Assembly: GCA_958450365.1 (NCBI GenBank)
Contig: CAUEEP010000725.1
Coordinates: 124,001-188,000 of the forward strand
Length of the DNA: 64,000 bases
Direction of reading: 5' to 3'
Source: Mesorhabditis belari
Lineage: Eukaryota > Nematoda > Chromadorea > Rhabditida > Rhabditidae
Made by a program: the position numbers and the translations under genes. The notes beneath the pieces are model-generated. The model searched no databases. It saw nothing but the letters and a program-made list of their open reading frames with translations, and had not been told where the DNA came from. Every line of letters starts with the position of its first letter. Within the stretch, counting starts at the first letter, position 1. Below, one piece after another: positions 1 to 11,200 of this stretch.

Positions 1-96
1 CCGTAATTGATTTGCTATTCTATCACCGATTAGCAAGTCTATTATAAGTTTACTTTATCCAAAATGTTATTGAAAAGGCATTTTAATTCCATTCTA

Positions 97-656
97 TTAG
101 GGTGGTGCAAAAGAAACTGCCGATTTGACGGTAAATTCAAAAAAAAAGATGGCGCTCGATGGTGACATGATCACAATGGAATATTTTCGCAAGATCTCGA
201 GCAGATTGGCATGGATCGGCCTGAATGACGTCCCTCAGCTTGGCTTCGTTCACGACTTCTGGCCTCGAACCGTGCTCGTAATCTTCCAAAGCCTCGTCTC
301 CCTCTCGGAATCGTTGAAACCAAGTCTGACACTGCCTGAGAGACAAACAGCCATCTCCGAAAGCAGCACAGAGACGCAGCTCCGAAAGCAACGATGCGAT
401 TCGGCAGCAGACTTTTCAATTTTTGAAGTTAAACAGTAATGCTGCTCGTAGCACAAACTTTTGCTCGATCATGATCTAAATAAAAAATATAAGCATTTTT
501 AAATAAAATAAACAACAACCGAAAAATTCAAACGTCGAAATAAATAGCAAACAAATATGCGAACAAAACATTTAAAAAAAATAATGCCGTTAGCATAGCT
601 CGTTTCTGATAAATGAGAGCTGATACCCATCGGCAGTTTCTTTTGCACCACCCTAA
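97..656 (-). mobile_element. Mariner-like transposon, internally deleted
   Basis: Both ends carry the same inverted repeat, TTAGGGTGGTGCAAAAGAAA on the left and its complement on the right, flanked by TA on each side (95-96 and 657-658), the mariner target duplication. The 560-bp element is far shorter than a full mariner (about 1.3 kb). Only the N-terminal part of a transposase survives, on the minus strand. No catalytic DDE/D domain is visible, so this copy could move only in trans. Confidence 0.85.
137..391 (-). pseudogene. Mariner transposase N-terminal helix-turn-helix fragment
   Basis: The minus-strand reading contains CQTWFQRFREGDEALEDY followed by a SRPEVVNEAKLRDVI-like linker and DPCQSARDLAKIF...HVTIERHL. 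This is the usual order of the paired helix-turn-helix DNA-binding domain of mariner transposases (WFQRF...G-RP...E-DP-Q--R-LA...---ERHL). The reading stops soon after the second helix-turn-helix and no catalytic domain follows before the other terminal repeat. It is therefore a remnant inside the deleted element. Confidence 0.75.
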
Positions 657-818
657 TATATCCTGACAACGAGTGCAAACTACAAGAGAAGAAATTTGAG
701 CGCTCCATTGAATTTTCATGACCTAATAAACGGTGCGTTGCCCCGGTGTTCCATTTTTTTTTCTTTCTAACCAGAATATTTTTGTTGTATAACTGGCTGC
801 AATAGTATTTCTTTTATA

Positions 819-1338
819 TTGGGTTGGGGAGAATGAGTCGGCGCCGAACTTTAAAGGGACTTTTTGCACACATAAAGCCTTCTTTAAACATACGTTTGGT
901 TTCATCAAAAGGATCCACTATTTCTCTACAAAATGACTTTTGAGAGATTCCACAAAGCTTTTCTTTCGTGGAGTTTATGAACTTCCAAGCGCAGTTGGTT
1001 AAAATGGCAAAGAGTCCGACTCATCATTTGAACAGTTTCTTTCACATAAACCTTCTTTGGTGTTTATATAAAAAAGATAGAGCACATTTAATTACTTAAG
1101 TTGCCAAATTTGCAGGAAAATCCCACCAATGGTTTTTTCTAGATGACAGTTTGTAGTTTTTGTGAAAAAATCGCTTTTTCTTGAGCGGAGGCGCTGTTTG
1201 AATTTTCTTTTAAATGTCATTTTGTAGAGAATTAGTTAACCATTCTACTGATATCAAACGCATATTATTTGACGAAGTCGAATAGAAGTTTTAGACATTT
1301 TTTTGATTTTCGGCGCCGACTCATTCTCCCCAACCCAA
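819..1338. mobile_element. MITE, TTGGGTTGGGGAGAATGAG family, copy 1
   Basis: A 520-bp non-coding element with terminal inverted repeats starting TTGGGTTGGGGAGAATGAG, ending in the complement, with TA on both sides (817-818, 1339-1340). A near-identical copy lies at 41361-41881 with only scattered base differences, which suggests recent movement. The TA target and the TTGGGTTGG tip fit a Tc1/mariner-type source. No transposase is encoded. Confidence 0.85.
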
Positions 1339-1339
1339 T

Positions 1340-2060
1340 AGTGATTGGTTTATTCAATTATGCAAATATTTGTTTTATAAAACAGTCGATCTATCGAAAG
1401 TCGAAATTAACGAGAAGTCAGCGCATTTCGTTTTCAAATCTCAATCTAAATTTTCGATAAACCTTTTATATTTTCATTTTACGAAAAATTTCCGTTCAAA
1501 ATGGTTTTGATTTTTTGAAACTTTATATGAAAGTTTCAAAGTATGAAACTTTGCCATTCTTTTCATTTTCTTTCGTCTCGATTTGTCCGGCTTTTATTTT
1601 CAGGTTAATTTGCTTTTATTTTATTTTATTTTATTTTGTTTGCTTTTATTTTATTTTATTTTAGAATCCCGGTAAGTTTTCTTCACCTTTCGTAAAATCT
1701 TTTTTTAGCGTGTTTTTACTTATTTTTTTAATGTTTTTTTATGTTTTTACCGGCGAGGCGCGCTTTCTAAAGAGTGGATGCGCTACCGTACCCCACACAA
1801 AATTCCCCTTTTGCCATTCATTTCATTTTCTTGCGTGTTCATTTGTCCGGCTTTTATTGTCAATTTATTTTACTTTTACAGTACCGAGCAAAAGTCTTGC
1901 AACATTCTATGTTTCTCATTTTTATTCTGGTCTTGCAACATTGTGTTCATTTGTCCGGCTTTTGTTGTCAAGTTATTTTACATTTATTTTACGTTTATTT
2001 TATTTTAGAATCCCGGTAAGTTTTCTTCACCTTTCGTAAAATCTTATGTTTTTGTAGCGC
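1340..2060. repeat. AT-rich stretch with diverged repeats
   Basis: No gene is visible. A phrase around TTTGTCCGGCTTTTATT recurs near 1580, 1845 and 1945. ATCCCGGTAAGTTTTCTTC recurs near 1665, 2010 and, slightly changed, 2170. About 1615-1660 is a TTTTA run. The segment from 1757 to about 1870 (GCGCTTTCTAAAGAGTGGAT and onward) matches the left interior of the MULE-like element near 22220, so at least part is a transposon remnant. Confidence 0.5.
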
Positions 2061-2805
2061 CTTTTAACTTATTTTTTTTCCAAAATCACTTTTTCTAGCG
2101 TAATTTTAAGCGTAGATTCCGAAAAACATAACGAGAGTTTGGGAAAAGGCGTTTTAAGCCATGTTTTTAGAACCCCGGTAAGTTTTCTTCGTAAAGTCTA
2201 TTATGTTTTTGTAGCGTGTTTTTACTTATTTTTTCTTCAAAGCCACTTTTTCTAAGGTAATTTTATGTGTAGATTTCGAAAAACACAACGAGAGCTTCGG
2301 AAAAGGCGTTTTAAGCCGAGTTTCGGGGCTCCAAAGTGTGCGCTTCTATAGTGTACTTCACTATGTGGAGCCTTAGCTCTCAACTATTGGAGCAAAACGT
2401 CAAAACTAGAGCCAAAACTATTTTTAACCACTAAATATTCATCTTCTAACTTCAATTGACTGGCAGAGGCAAAACGAATTGAAAAAATATTTTTTGAGAT
2501 TTTGATCAATTTTGGCTCATGGTCGAAATTTGGAAAAAAAGATTTTTTTAATTTGACTTCAATTTGATCAGAAACGTAATCAGTAGGTTCAATCATGCCA
2601 AAAGAAGTGTTTTTGGTTTCAAAAAATGTTTTAAAATACCATTTTTAGGCCTCTTCTCTATGTGCATCCCCCTCTCATCACACTGTATGAGCGCGCACTT
2701 TGGAGCCCCGAAACTCGGCTTAAAACGCATTTCCTGAAGCTCTCGTTGTGTTTTTCGGAATCTGCACATAAAATTACCCTAGAAAAAGTGATTTTGAAGT
2801 AAAAA
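2060..2805. repeat. Foldback repeat with about 110-bp arms
   Basis: The left arm (about 2225-2335, including GCCGAGTTTCGGGGCTCCAA) reappears as its complement at about 2690-2800. The spacer of about 350 bp has no convincing gene. A third, shorter copy of the arm without the GGGGCTCC part lies at about 2075-2165. This looks like a non-autonomous foldback element; I did not find a clean target duplication. Confidence 0.6.
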
Positions 2806-2849
2806 AATAGTGCCCCCTCCCGCGCAACTAGGCTAGTACCAAGTTTTTT

Positions 2850-3040
2850 GTGTAGAGTTATTAAAGTTCCTGCAATTTAATCTTATCAAACTTTTTTGTT
2901 CAAAGACGAGCACGACGATTTGCTCGTGTATTGCTTAGAACATTGTCATTAAAGTGTCAAAGGTTGTGTCATTTTTAAAACCTATAACATTGTTGTTTCT
3001 CTTAGAACTCAAGAGATTCCAATCTTTTGACACTGTGCAC
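2850..3040. repeat. Deletion copy of the 3680-4640 gene region
   Basis: The start (TGCAATTTAATCTTATCAAA then CTTTTTTGTTCA) matches 3712-3741, the splice acceptor of the gene at 3742. After about 20 bases of first-exon-like sequence it jumps to TGTATTGCTTAGAACATTGT and on to TTAGAACTCAAGAGAT, which match the last intron and last exon of that gene (4518-4612). It is a copy with all middle exons lost. Confidence 0.6.
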
Positions 3041-3061
3041 TTGACACTCTTGACTTTTGCA

Positions 3062-3480
3062 AATTTTCCTAGTTTGCATTTGAAATTGATTTGATTTGAT
3101 CAAAATGCTAATTTACGCGGGAAAGACCCAGAAAGACCCGCAATTAGGTGGTTTTATTTTGATATTTGATATTACGGCGTTGAATGTACGAAAAGATCCA
3201 CATGGACCGCTTTTTCTTTCCAAAATTAAGGCGTTCTCTGTGCGAGTACACAATCGCGTCCTTTTTGCCACAGGGCACTAGAGGGGGCCAATAAAAGAAA
3301 GGTCTTTCCCTCAGGGTACGTTGGTCCGGAGCTAGAGGGTTAACAAAACTGTATACGTAATTTGGCTGCATGCGGCGATCAACCTTGGAGGACAACTTTG
3401 GACGATGAACCTTCTGAGCATTGCTCACCCACAAAAATTAAACCCCTCTAGCAACACTTGACCACAAATTTTTTTTGTTT
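3062..3480. repeat. Dispersed block R, copy 1
   Basis: This roughly 400-bp block, recognisable by TTTGCATTTGAAATTGAT, GATATTACGGCGTTGAATGT and GGCACTAGAGGGGG, recurs at about 5445-5810 in the same orientation and at about 7375-7735 inverted. The other two copies are the arms of the large palindrome. Short open frames in it differ between copies and I do not consider them genes. Confidence 0.7.
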
Positions 3481-3741
3481 TGAGGTGGATTGACAGATAC
3501 AAGTAGGATGTAAGTTTTTGAACCAATTTGATCATGTTTGAACAAGCAGTGACTAATTTTTATGGAAAAAATACTAAATATAGCGAGAAAGTTATCAAAG
3601 AAAAAAAAGGTAATATGGAAAAAATAGTGCGGTAGTATGGAAACTTAGCGTGGACTTTCTATTGTCAGTCTTAAAATCGTGAAATGTCTTTAGGGTGATT
3701 AAAATTCTTGCAATTTAATGTTATTCAACTTTTTTGTTCAG

Positions 3742-4635
3742 AGGCAAGCACGGCGACGTGAATGGATGGATAGGGCCAAGAAGGAGCGCAAGCTGGAGTG
3801 TGAAGAAGAGGTGCGACTATTTTAATTTTACGCTTGAGATTGAGAACATGTCTTTTTTTCTTTAGCAAATCCAACAATGGTATCTCGTAATGATCTACAA
3901 GGAGATAGCGCGCAAAAATCAACAGAAACTCCGCGAGAAACAGAACTAACAACTTGAGTGAGTGATTGGATTATGAATCTATTGTTTTGTTATTACAGTG
4001 CCATCAAGAACCCATTGCTTGCACTCCATAACCTCAAGGCTCTCAATCTGGTATGGATTTGTTTTTATTGTTAGTTTAATTCATTCTTTGCCTTTTAGGG
4101 AGGTAAACGCGAGCCTGAGAATAACACAAATACAAAGGACGAGAAGATGACGAAGATAAGGCAAACGCACGCCGCAAAATCGAGTAAATCTTATGCTATA
4201 AATCAAGCATTGACTTCAAACAACAACTTCATTTATCTGCTTTAGAAGATGAGCCGACGCAACCGAGCAACAAGACGCAGACGAAAAAGAGCACGGTGAC
4301 GAAAGGAAGTGGTGCACGTGAGTGGTTTAAATTTTAACTGTACATTTAAATAGGCTTCATGCAATCACATTGATTTTGTTAATGTTTTAACTTTAGCTCG
4401 CGTAAAGAAGACGGCCTCTATGCATTCTATGCTTCCATCGATCCGCTCCGCGCCGACGATGACGGTTGAAGTGTGAGTTTTTCATCTTAAACTAGGGTCA
4501 GAGATTATACAATAACTGGTGTATTGCTTAGAACGTTGTCATGAAAGTGCCAAACATCGTGTCAGTTTTTAAGCTCATGACATTACTGTTCCTTTTAGAA
4601 CTCAAGAGATGCCAGAGGCGAGCAACAATGGCTAG
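3742..4635 (+). pseudogene. Lys/Arg-rich coiled-coil gene with one in-frame stop
   Basis: Seven exons join in consistent phase: 3742-3810, 3866-3957, 3999-4050, 4099-4183, 4246-4317, 4397-4472 and 4599-4635 (stop TAG). All have AG acceptors and GT donors with nematode-size introns. The product starts with a highly charged helix (MDRAKKERKLECEEE, then IYKEIARKNQQKLREKQN) and ends with a Ser/Thr/Pro- and Lys-rich tail (TASMHSMLPSIRSAPTMTVE). One in-frame TAA at 3947-3949 in the second exon breaks an otherwise clean frame. The first exon follows a good acceptor (TTTTTTGTTCAG), so either an upstream exon is missing or an SL is added here and translation starts at the ATG near 3766. I do not recognise the family. 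It could be a recent pseudogene, carry a sequencing error, or use an unseen splice. A deletion copy lies just upstream. Confidence 0.5.
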
Positions 4636-5237
4636 ATTCAATCAAACTAAACGAAATGCGAAAATTAAAATTTTGTCGGCTTCTCAATAAATGCTTTAAT
4701 GGCTTTTACTTGTTTGGATAAAATTGGAAGATTTTTGCATCAGTTTGATAGGATTTTTTGACTCTGGAATTATCTCACTAAACAATGCCTGATCCATCAA
4801 AATCAGAAATCGGTTTCTTAGAGCGGCAAGTTTCCTTGTAGACTTTACCGTGATCACATTTTTTTAGGTTTTTTAGACAAACCTAATCTTTAACAAGTTG
4901 CCAACATGCAAGTATTCTTTTCTAAACTGTGCCCATTTTCAAAGACTATTATAATCTTGTTTCTATTTTTATGCAATCTATCGACTTTTTGTCTGAGGGA
5001 TCACAAAGGATTCCGATATATATAAAAAGGTGATAAAAAGATAAAAAGTAGAGACAAGATTACGGTAAAATGAGGAAAGGAACAAGTTTAGAAATACAAG
5101 CTGTGTTCTTTTGTACTTTGCACAAGATCGGTGAATCAAAAAGATAAAATAAAGCTAACTTTGCAACTTAGTTTTTCAGTTATAATAGCTTTGGCATAGC
5201 TGAATATTAGAATTTATCGCGTTTTTGTCAAAAGGTA
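4636..5237. other. Intergenic, no feature recognised
   Basis: AT-rich sequence downstream of the broken gene and up to the large palindrome. It contains short phrases such as GATTACGGTA that recur elsewhere in the window, but no open frame, tRNA or clear repeat boundary that I can support. Confidence 0.4.
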
Positions 5238-5938
5238 CAGTCATGTGCAAAACTCTTTTAACACTCAATTTTCTAAAAAGTTACATCGATTTTCTTTGAT
5301 AAAGTATATGGCGCTTTTTAAGCTTTTAATAGTTTTACTTACACAAATATATGTACAATTTATTTACACAAACGCTGTCGCTATATTGTTGAAGAGGTGG
5401 ACAATCTGAAAAACGCTTCGAATGCTTTTTCTGCAACTAAATTCCTAATTTGCATTTGAAATTGATCAAAATGCTAATTGGCGGGGAAAAGATCCGGAAA
5501 GACCCGCCATTAGGTGGTTTTGTTTTGATATTTGATATTACGGCGTTGAATGTACGGAAAAGATCCACATGGACCGCTTTTTCTTTCCAAAATTAAGGCG
5601 TTCTCTGTGCGCGTACACAATCGCGTCCTTTTTGCCACAGGGCACTAGAGGGGGTCAATAAAACAAAGGTCCGGAGCTAGAGGGTTACCCGTACAATTTG
5701 CCGGCATGGTGCGATCATCCTTGGTCAAACAACGCTGGGGTAAGGATCTTGGAGCACTGCTCTTTCAACTCCTCTAGCAACACTTGACCAGAAATTTTTT
5801 GTCTTGCGGTGGATTGACTCTAAAGGGTGGTCACTCAAAAAATGACCAAGTCACTTCAACAGAAGAAATTTTATTATTTTTTACCTGAAGCCCAGTCTGA
5901 TTTTTGTTGTCAAAAACTTTTTGAAATACAGTCATGTG

Positions 5939-7236
5939 CAAAAGTCTTTTAACACTCGATTTTCTAAAAAGTTACATAGATTTTCTTTGATAAAGTTCAT
6001 GGCGCTCTTTAAGTTATTAATAGTTTTAATTACACAAATTTATGTACAATTTGTTTACACAAACGCTGTCTCTATAAAAAACTTATTCATCGAGAAAAAA
6101 GTAAAAACACCCCTGAAAATCGTGCTGCAAAAGTCTTTAAACACAAGACGAAATTAAGCTATAATCAATATTTTGTTGGCCCTCCTTTTGCTGGATATTT
6201 CCCGCTGGACCTTGCATCGATGCTTGCTTCAACAGCATTGCATACTAGAGGACCTGCTCGCAAGCCTATGATGACAGCCAAACACAGGAAGCAACCTTTA
6301 ATCGAACCTATTCAAATTGGACAATCATGGATTGGGCCCGAGTGATTTTCGTTGATGAAACAAAAGTTGATATTTTTCCTTCAAATCGAAATCATCTGAT
6401 CCGACATCCAATTGGAAAGCGATATCAACTCAAGTACTTGCAACCCACGGTGAAAAGAGGCGGAGGATCAGTTATGTGTTTCGGTAAGGATAATTTTCTT
6501 TTTATGCAGCTCAACATGATTTCTTTAGGTGCTATGTGTAAAAGTTCAACGGGTCCGCTTGTCCTCGTAAAGTCAACAATGGATTCCCGCCAATATATTG
6601 AGATATTGGACAGATGCCTACTTCCATTTACCTGCTTCGATGCATCCAGGATGGTTTCTTTATCAAGATAATTCGCCAGTACACAAAAGCAAACTTTTGA
6701 TGGACCACGTTGTGAGTGAATGCAGGAAAAGCACATTTACCGGGATGGTTTGAGATGAATCACGTTTCTTTGATCAAAGCTCCACCATTCTCACCGGATT
6801 TAAATGTTATCGAGAATTTATGGGCCTATTTGAAATCGAAATTGCGAGGAAAACGTTTCAATTCTAAAGTCCAGCTATGGTTTTACATCAGAAAAATTTG
6901 GAGAACGATTGGACCTGGAATTCTTGATGAATTAATTAGATCGATGACTACTCGTGTTCGAGGAGTACTTTTGGCAAAAGGAGGGCCAACAAAATATTGA
7001 TTATAGCTTAATTTCGTCTTGTGTTTAAAGACTTTTGCAGCACGATTTTCAGGGGTGTTTTTACTTTTTTCTCGATGAATAAGTTTTTTATAGAGACAGC
7101 GTTTGTGTAAATAAATTGTACATAAATTTGTGTAACTAAAACTATTAATAGCTTAAAGAGCGCCATGAACTTTATCAAAGAAAATCGATGTAACTTTTTA
7201 GAAAATCGAGTGTTAGATGACTTTTGCACATGACTG
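5939..7236 (+). mobile_element. Tc1-like transposon at the palindrome centre
   Basis: A 1298-bp element, close to the usual Tc1 size, with TA flanks (5937-5938, 7237-7238) and inverted repeats of roughly 260 bp. A second copy of the terminal motif, GCAAAAGTCTTTAAACAC, sits near the inner edge of each repeat, as in Tc1-type elements with two transposase-binding sites per end. It encodes a damaged DD34E transposase on the plus strand. Confidence 0.85.
6181..7000 (+). pseudogene. Tc1-like DD34E transposase, broken
   Basis: Recognisable catalytic parts in order: DWARVIFVDETKVDIF (first Asp) from 6329, QDNSPVHKSKLLMDHV (second Asp) near 6665-6712, and SPDLNVIENLWAYLKSKL (Glu region) near 6795-6850. 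A short intron, 6485-6529 (GTAAGG...TTTAG), joins VMCFG to AMCKSS in frame. The N-terminal helix-turn-helix is mostly absent; only a remnant (HTRGPARKPMMTAKHRK) is seen before a frame shift near 6300. Further shifts fall near 6650 and 6715. It could not make active transposase. Confidence 0.8.
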
Positions 7237-7938
7237 TATTTCAAAAAATTTTTGACAAAAAAATCAGACTGGGCTTCAGGTAAAAAATAATAAAATTTCT
7301 TCTGTTGAAGTGACTTGGTCATTTTTTGAGTGACCACCCTTTAGAGTCAATCCACCGCAAGACAAAAAATTTCTGGTCGAGTGTTGCTAGAGGAGTTGAA
7401 AGAGCAGTGCTCCAAGGTCCATATCCCAGCGTTGGTTGATCGAGGTTGATCGCCGAATGCGGGCAAATTCTATGGGTAACCCTCTAGCTCCGGACCAACG
7501 TACCCTTTGGGAAAGACCTTTGTTTTATTGACCCCCTCTAGTGCCCTGTGGCAAATTGTGTACGCGCACAGAGAACGCCGTAATCTTGGAAAGAAAAAGC
7601 GGTACATGTGGATCTTTTCCGGACAGTGAACCCCGTAATATCAAATATCAAAACAAAACCACCTAATGGCGGGTCTTTCCGGATCTTTTCCCCGCCAATT
7701 AGCATTTTGATCAATTTCAAATGCAAATTAGGAATTTAGTTGCAGAAAAAGCATTCGAAGCGTTTTTCAGATTGTCCACCTCTTCAACAATATAGCGACA
7801 GCGTTTGTGTAAATAAATTGTACATATATTTGTGTAAGTAAAACTATTAAAAGCTTAAAAAGCGCCATATACTTTATCAAAGAAAATCGATGTAACTTTT
7901 TAGAAAATTGAGTGTTAAAAGACTTTTGCACATGACTG

Positions 7939-8278
7939 TATAGTTGAAAGGACCGGAAATGTTCAAAATTCAATTCTAAACATAGTTTTCCTTGTTTTCG
8001 TTCGTTTCAATATAAAGTTTATTTAAGCGAGATCATCAAACGCGAAAAGAAAAGAAAATGACATAAAAAATACCCGTTAGAGATAAATGTGATAAGATAA
8101 AAAGTAAAATTTTTTTTACACGATAAATGGAGCACCTGTTGAGGTAATCGAGACTTTTTTGACGAAATGATGCGGAGATTCGACACGGAAAGTTGATTCT
8201 GGAAAGGAATTCAAAATTTCTAGATTTATAGCTCACTATACTCTTTTTCACAATATAAATCTTATTTCCGCTTTCTTT
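7939..8278. other. Intergenic, 3' flank of the minus-strand gene
   Basis: AT-rich sequence between the palindrome and the stop codon of the minus-strand gene at 8279. I see no gene and no exact AATAAA on the minus strand close to the stop, only AT-rich variants such as AAATAAG. Confidence 0.4.
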
Positions 8279-11200
8279 TTAAGCCCCACTTTCTGGCGCT
8301 AATCCCATTTTTTGGTGTGTGGTGATGAATGAGTGTTCTTCAGCTCCGAGACTTGACCGACGACGACCCGGTGGAATTGAGAGAATTGGAGGCTCCATCA
8401 TTGTCGTTGAGTCAACACTTTTGTGAGTTCTGAGGAAAGATGGGTAATATATTGGTATTCGTATGGAAACCTTAATGGTGGTCTTTTCGATCGTTGATGA
8501 TGATGAGCCAATAGAGGAGCTGCTTCATTTTCCCCGCTCGTTCTCGACCATTCCCGTTTCGGGGGAGATCCGGCTGAAATTAGAACAAACTTGTCTTGTT
8601 TTTCTATAAAATCTTGTTTATCTATAAAAGGCTAATATTTTCATTTATCTTTCATTTATCTTTCATTTCTTCATCTATAAAACTCACAACTTGATGACGT
8701 CCTCGATTCAGTCCGGACGAAGCGTTCATCTCTTTTCGGGCCAATGTTTCTATGACTGAAATTTGATTTGTGTTAAGTTTAAGAGTCGAGGATTATGGTT
8801 GAAATTTCTTGTAACATTTTATCTCCAAATCTTTCTCACTAACCCATATTGTCTAGCTGATGAAGTTGATGTCTTCATTTCGATGCTTGCTCGTCGATCC
8901 GTTCCTTTTATCCCATCGATTTGTCGTATTTGAGCTAATATTAGAGTATTTTTCATGTCTTTCTTTCATCTTTCATATCTTTCATAGCTAATTTTTCATA
9001 ATTTTAGAATCCTACCGGTTACGGGAGCTTTGTGAGCTCTTGCTGAACCGTGGTGACTCGGAGTGTCACTGTTGTGGCTCGAGTCCGAGATTCTGAAGTG
9101 ATTAGGTAAAGAAATAATTGGTTTGGAAAGGGAAATAAAGAATATACCTATGTGAAAGTGAAACTCTCGGCGGTGAGATGCTTTGTCCCTGTTTTGTGAT
9201 CGATGATGAGCTGGCTTGTGACGATGATCGAGAAAGTTTCTCCGGTGATTTCTCTGGGGAATATTCTGGTTTGGCGACTGGTAACTCGTAGCGTTCCTCG
9301 ATTTGTCGAAGGAATTTTGCCGATTTCAGCTGAACAAGTCATTTTGCCAGTTGTTAAAAGTTACCAGTTAGAGGCTTACCTCTCCGACGACAATATTCGC
9401 TCCCCATTGCACATGAGCGTTCGATTTCGCCTTTTTCTCTTTGATCGGTTTGTTTTCGTCGTATTGACCCTTGTACTGGAAAGTGTTTTTTATTTGAATA
9501 CTCAATTTATTCCTAACCTGTACAAATCCTCCACCCCAACTCGCCGTCCTCCATAATCCATTTTCTTTCGCTAAACGAACACGCTCACTGCAACGCTCGA
9601 AAGCACTCTCGCGACGCCGGCGTTGAGCTTCGATTTTCTTGAAAAGTTTAGGTTTAGATTACTTTTATACTTCTAGAATTTCAATTTAATTTTAGAACTA
9701 ATTCTTCTAGAGCTTCTAGAACTAATTCTTCTAGAACTTCTAGAACTAATTCTTCTAGAGCTTCTAGAACTAATCCTTCTAGGACTTTTAGAACTAGTTC
9801 TTCTAGAACTTCTAGAACTTCTAGAAACAGTTAAATGAATCATTTATTTAAAGAAAAAGTTGGTCTAATTAGAGTAGTCGAAACGGGAAAACAGCGTCGG
9901 CTTTGAATTCACGACTTTGCGCTTGTCAAACAAACAAGTTACCAATGATTTATTTTGTATTTCAATTTCAATATTATACACTCGACTTTCTCTATAACAG
10001 AATGGAAGTAACGAAAGTTTTTCCGTTATATAGAGTGCCATTTTATATAGTTTAGCGTCGGCCAGGACCAACATTCCATTCCATTATATAGAGCCAGCAA
10101 TATTCCATTTTCGCTATATAGAGTTTCGTTATAGAGAGAGTCAACTGTAGAGTTGAAATTTCAATTTTCTATTTTAATGTCACTAGTAGTAGAAGTTAAT
10201 GCTTTACTAAGAAATTAACAAGTTCTCAAAGTTTTGCTTAAAGTTTCGCTAACTAATGAATCACTTTTCCATTCGCATAAAGCTTGTCAAAGTTCCGAAA
10301 GTTTCTCACGTATTTGCAAGCTCTTTTTCCACCTTTTAGCAAATGGTTAAGCTTCACTCATAGTCAGAAATCAGTGAAAGGTGTCTAGAAGATGGGATTT
10401 GTCTCTTTCTGCTTCTTTCTGTCTCTTTCTCTCTCTTTCTGTCTCTTTATGTCTCTTTCTGTTGCCTCTTTCTGCCAAGTTTCAGCCAAGTTCTCAATCT
10501 CACCCAGCTGCTGTTTGATGACGCAAGTTTTTACACCCCTTTTCTCAAATTATACCCACAAGAAAGTGGATATGAAATGGTTTATATTCCCTCAGAGAGG
10601 GTGGATGATTGATCTGTGAAATGATCGATTTCATAGATTTGGCAAATTGGCCAACGTGTGAATTGGAGGATTTGAAATCCGTAATTTTCTTTGATTTGAT
10701 TGATTGATTGATTGAAATGCATAGATTTCCGTATTAGTTTAGATTTTTTTAAATGAATTTTAATCCTTGAAACTTACGCTCAAATATAGCGAACATCTGA
10801 CAACTGAGGTGAAGAGATACGTTTGAAAAGCGGCTAATAATAGAAGCAATGATGCTAGCCACATTCGTTCAAGGAGGGCTTGGATCTGGAAATCAAGAAT
10901 CAGAATCAATCAAGCTCTCAAGATTTCGAGCTCACTGAATATCTTAAGAAATTGCAAGTTTTAGTCAACTTTGAGGGGTATTTTTTTGGAATACTGTAAT
11001 GTTCAGAGTTGTTCTATCAAACTTTTGGCCAAAAATGGTTTCTTTTCACTAACTAGTTACATAAAGCATCTAAATTTGTGAATTTGGATGGATCAGTCCA
11101 ATGGAACAGATCAGTCTAATGGATCAGATCAGTCTAAGGGATCAGATCAGTCTAAGGGATCAGATCAGTCTAATGGATCAGATTAGTCTAATGGATCAGT

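Larger units (their letters stand above)
5238..7938. mobile_element. 2.7-kb palindromic composite element
   Basis: Arms of about 700 bp (5238-5938 and 7237-7938) are near-complementary along their whole length and are bounded by TA. Each arm begins with a diverged Tc1-type end (CAGTCATGTGCAAAA, about 160 bp), continues through block R, and ends with a segment containing GACCAAGTCACTTCAACAG. The centre is a separate Tc1-like element at 5939-7236 with its own ends. The whole could have moved as one long-arm foldback element, or arisen by inverted duplication around a Tc1 insertion. Confidence 0.8.

Noticed and set aside
2384..2596. 70-codon minus-strand frame inside the foldback repeat
   Set aside because: No similarity recognised and it lies in the spacer of a non-autonomous element; chance frame is likely.
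3144..3434. 96-codon minus-strand frame in block R
   Set aside because: The frame is not kept in the other two copies of block R.
9203..9556. 117-codon plus-strand frame
   Set aside because: It is the antisense shadow of three phased minus-strand exons of the four-TM gene.
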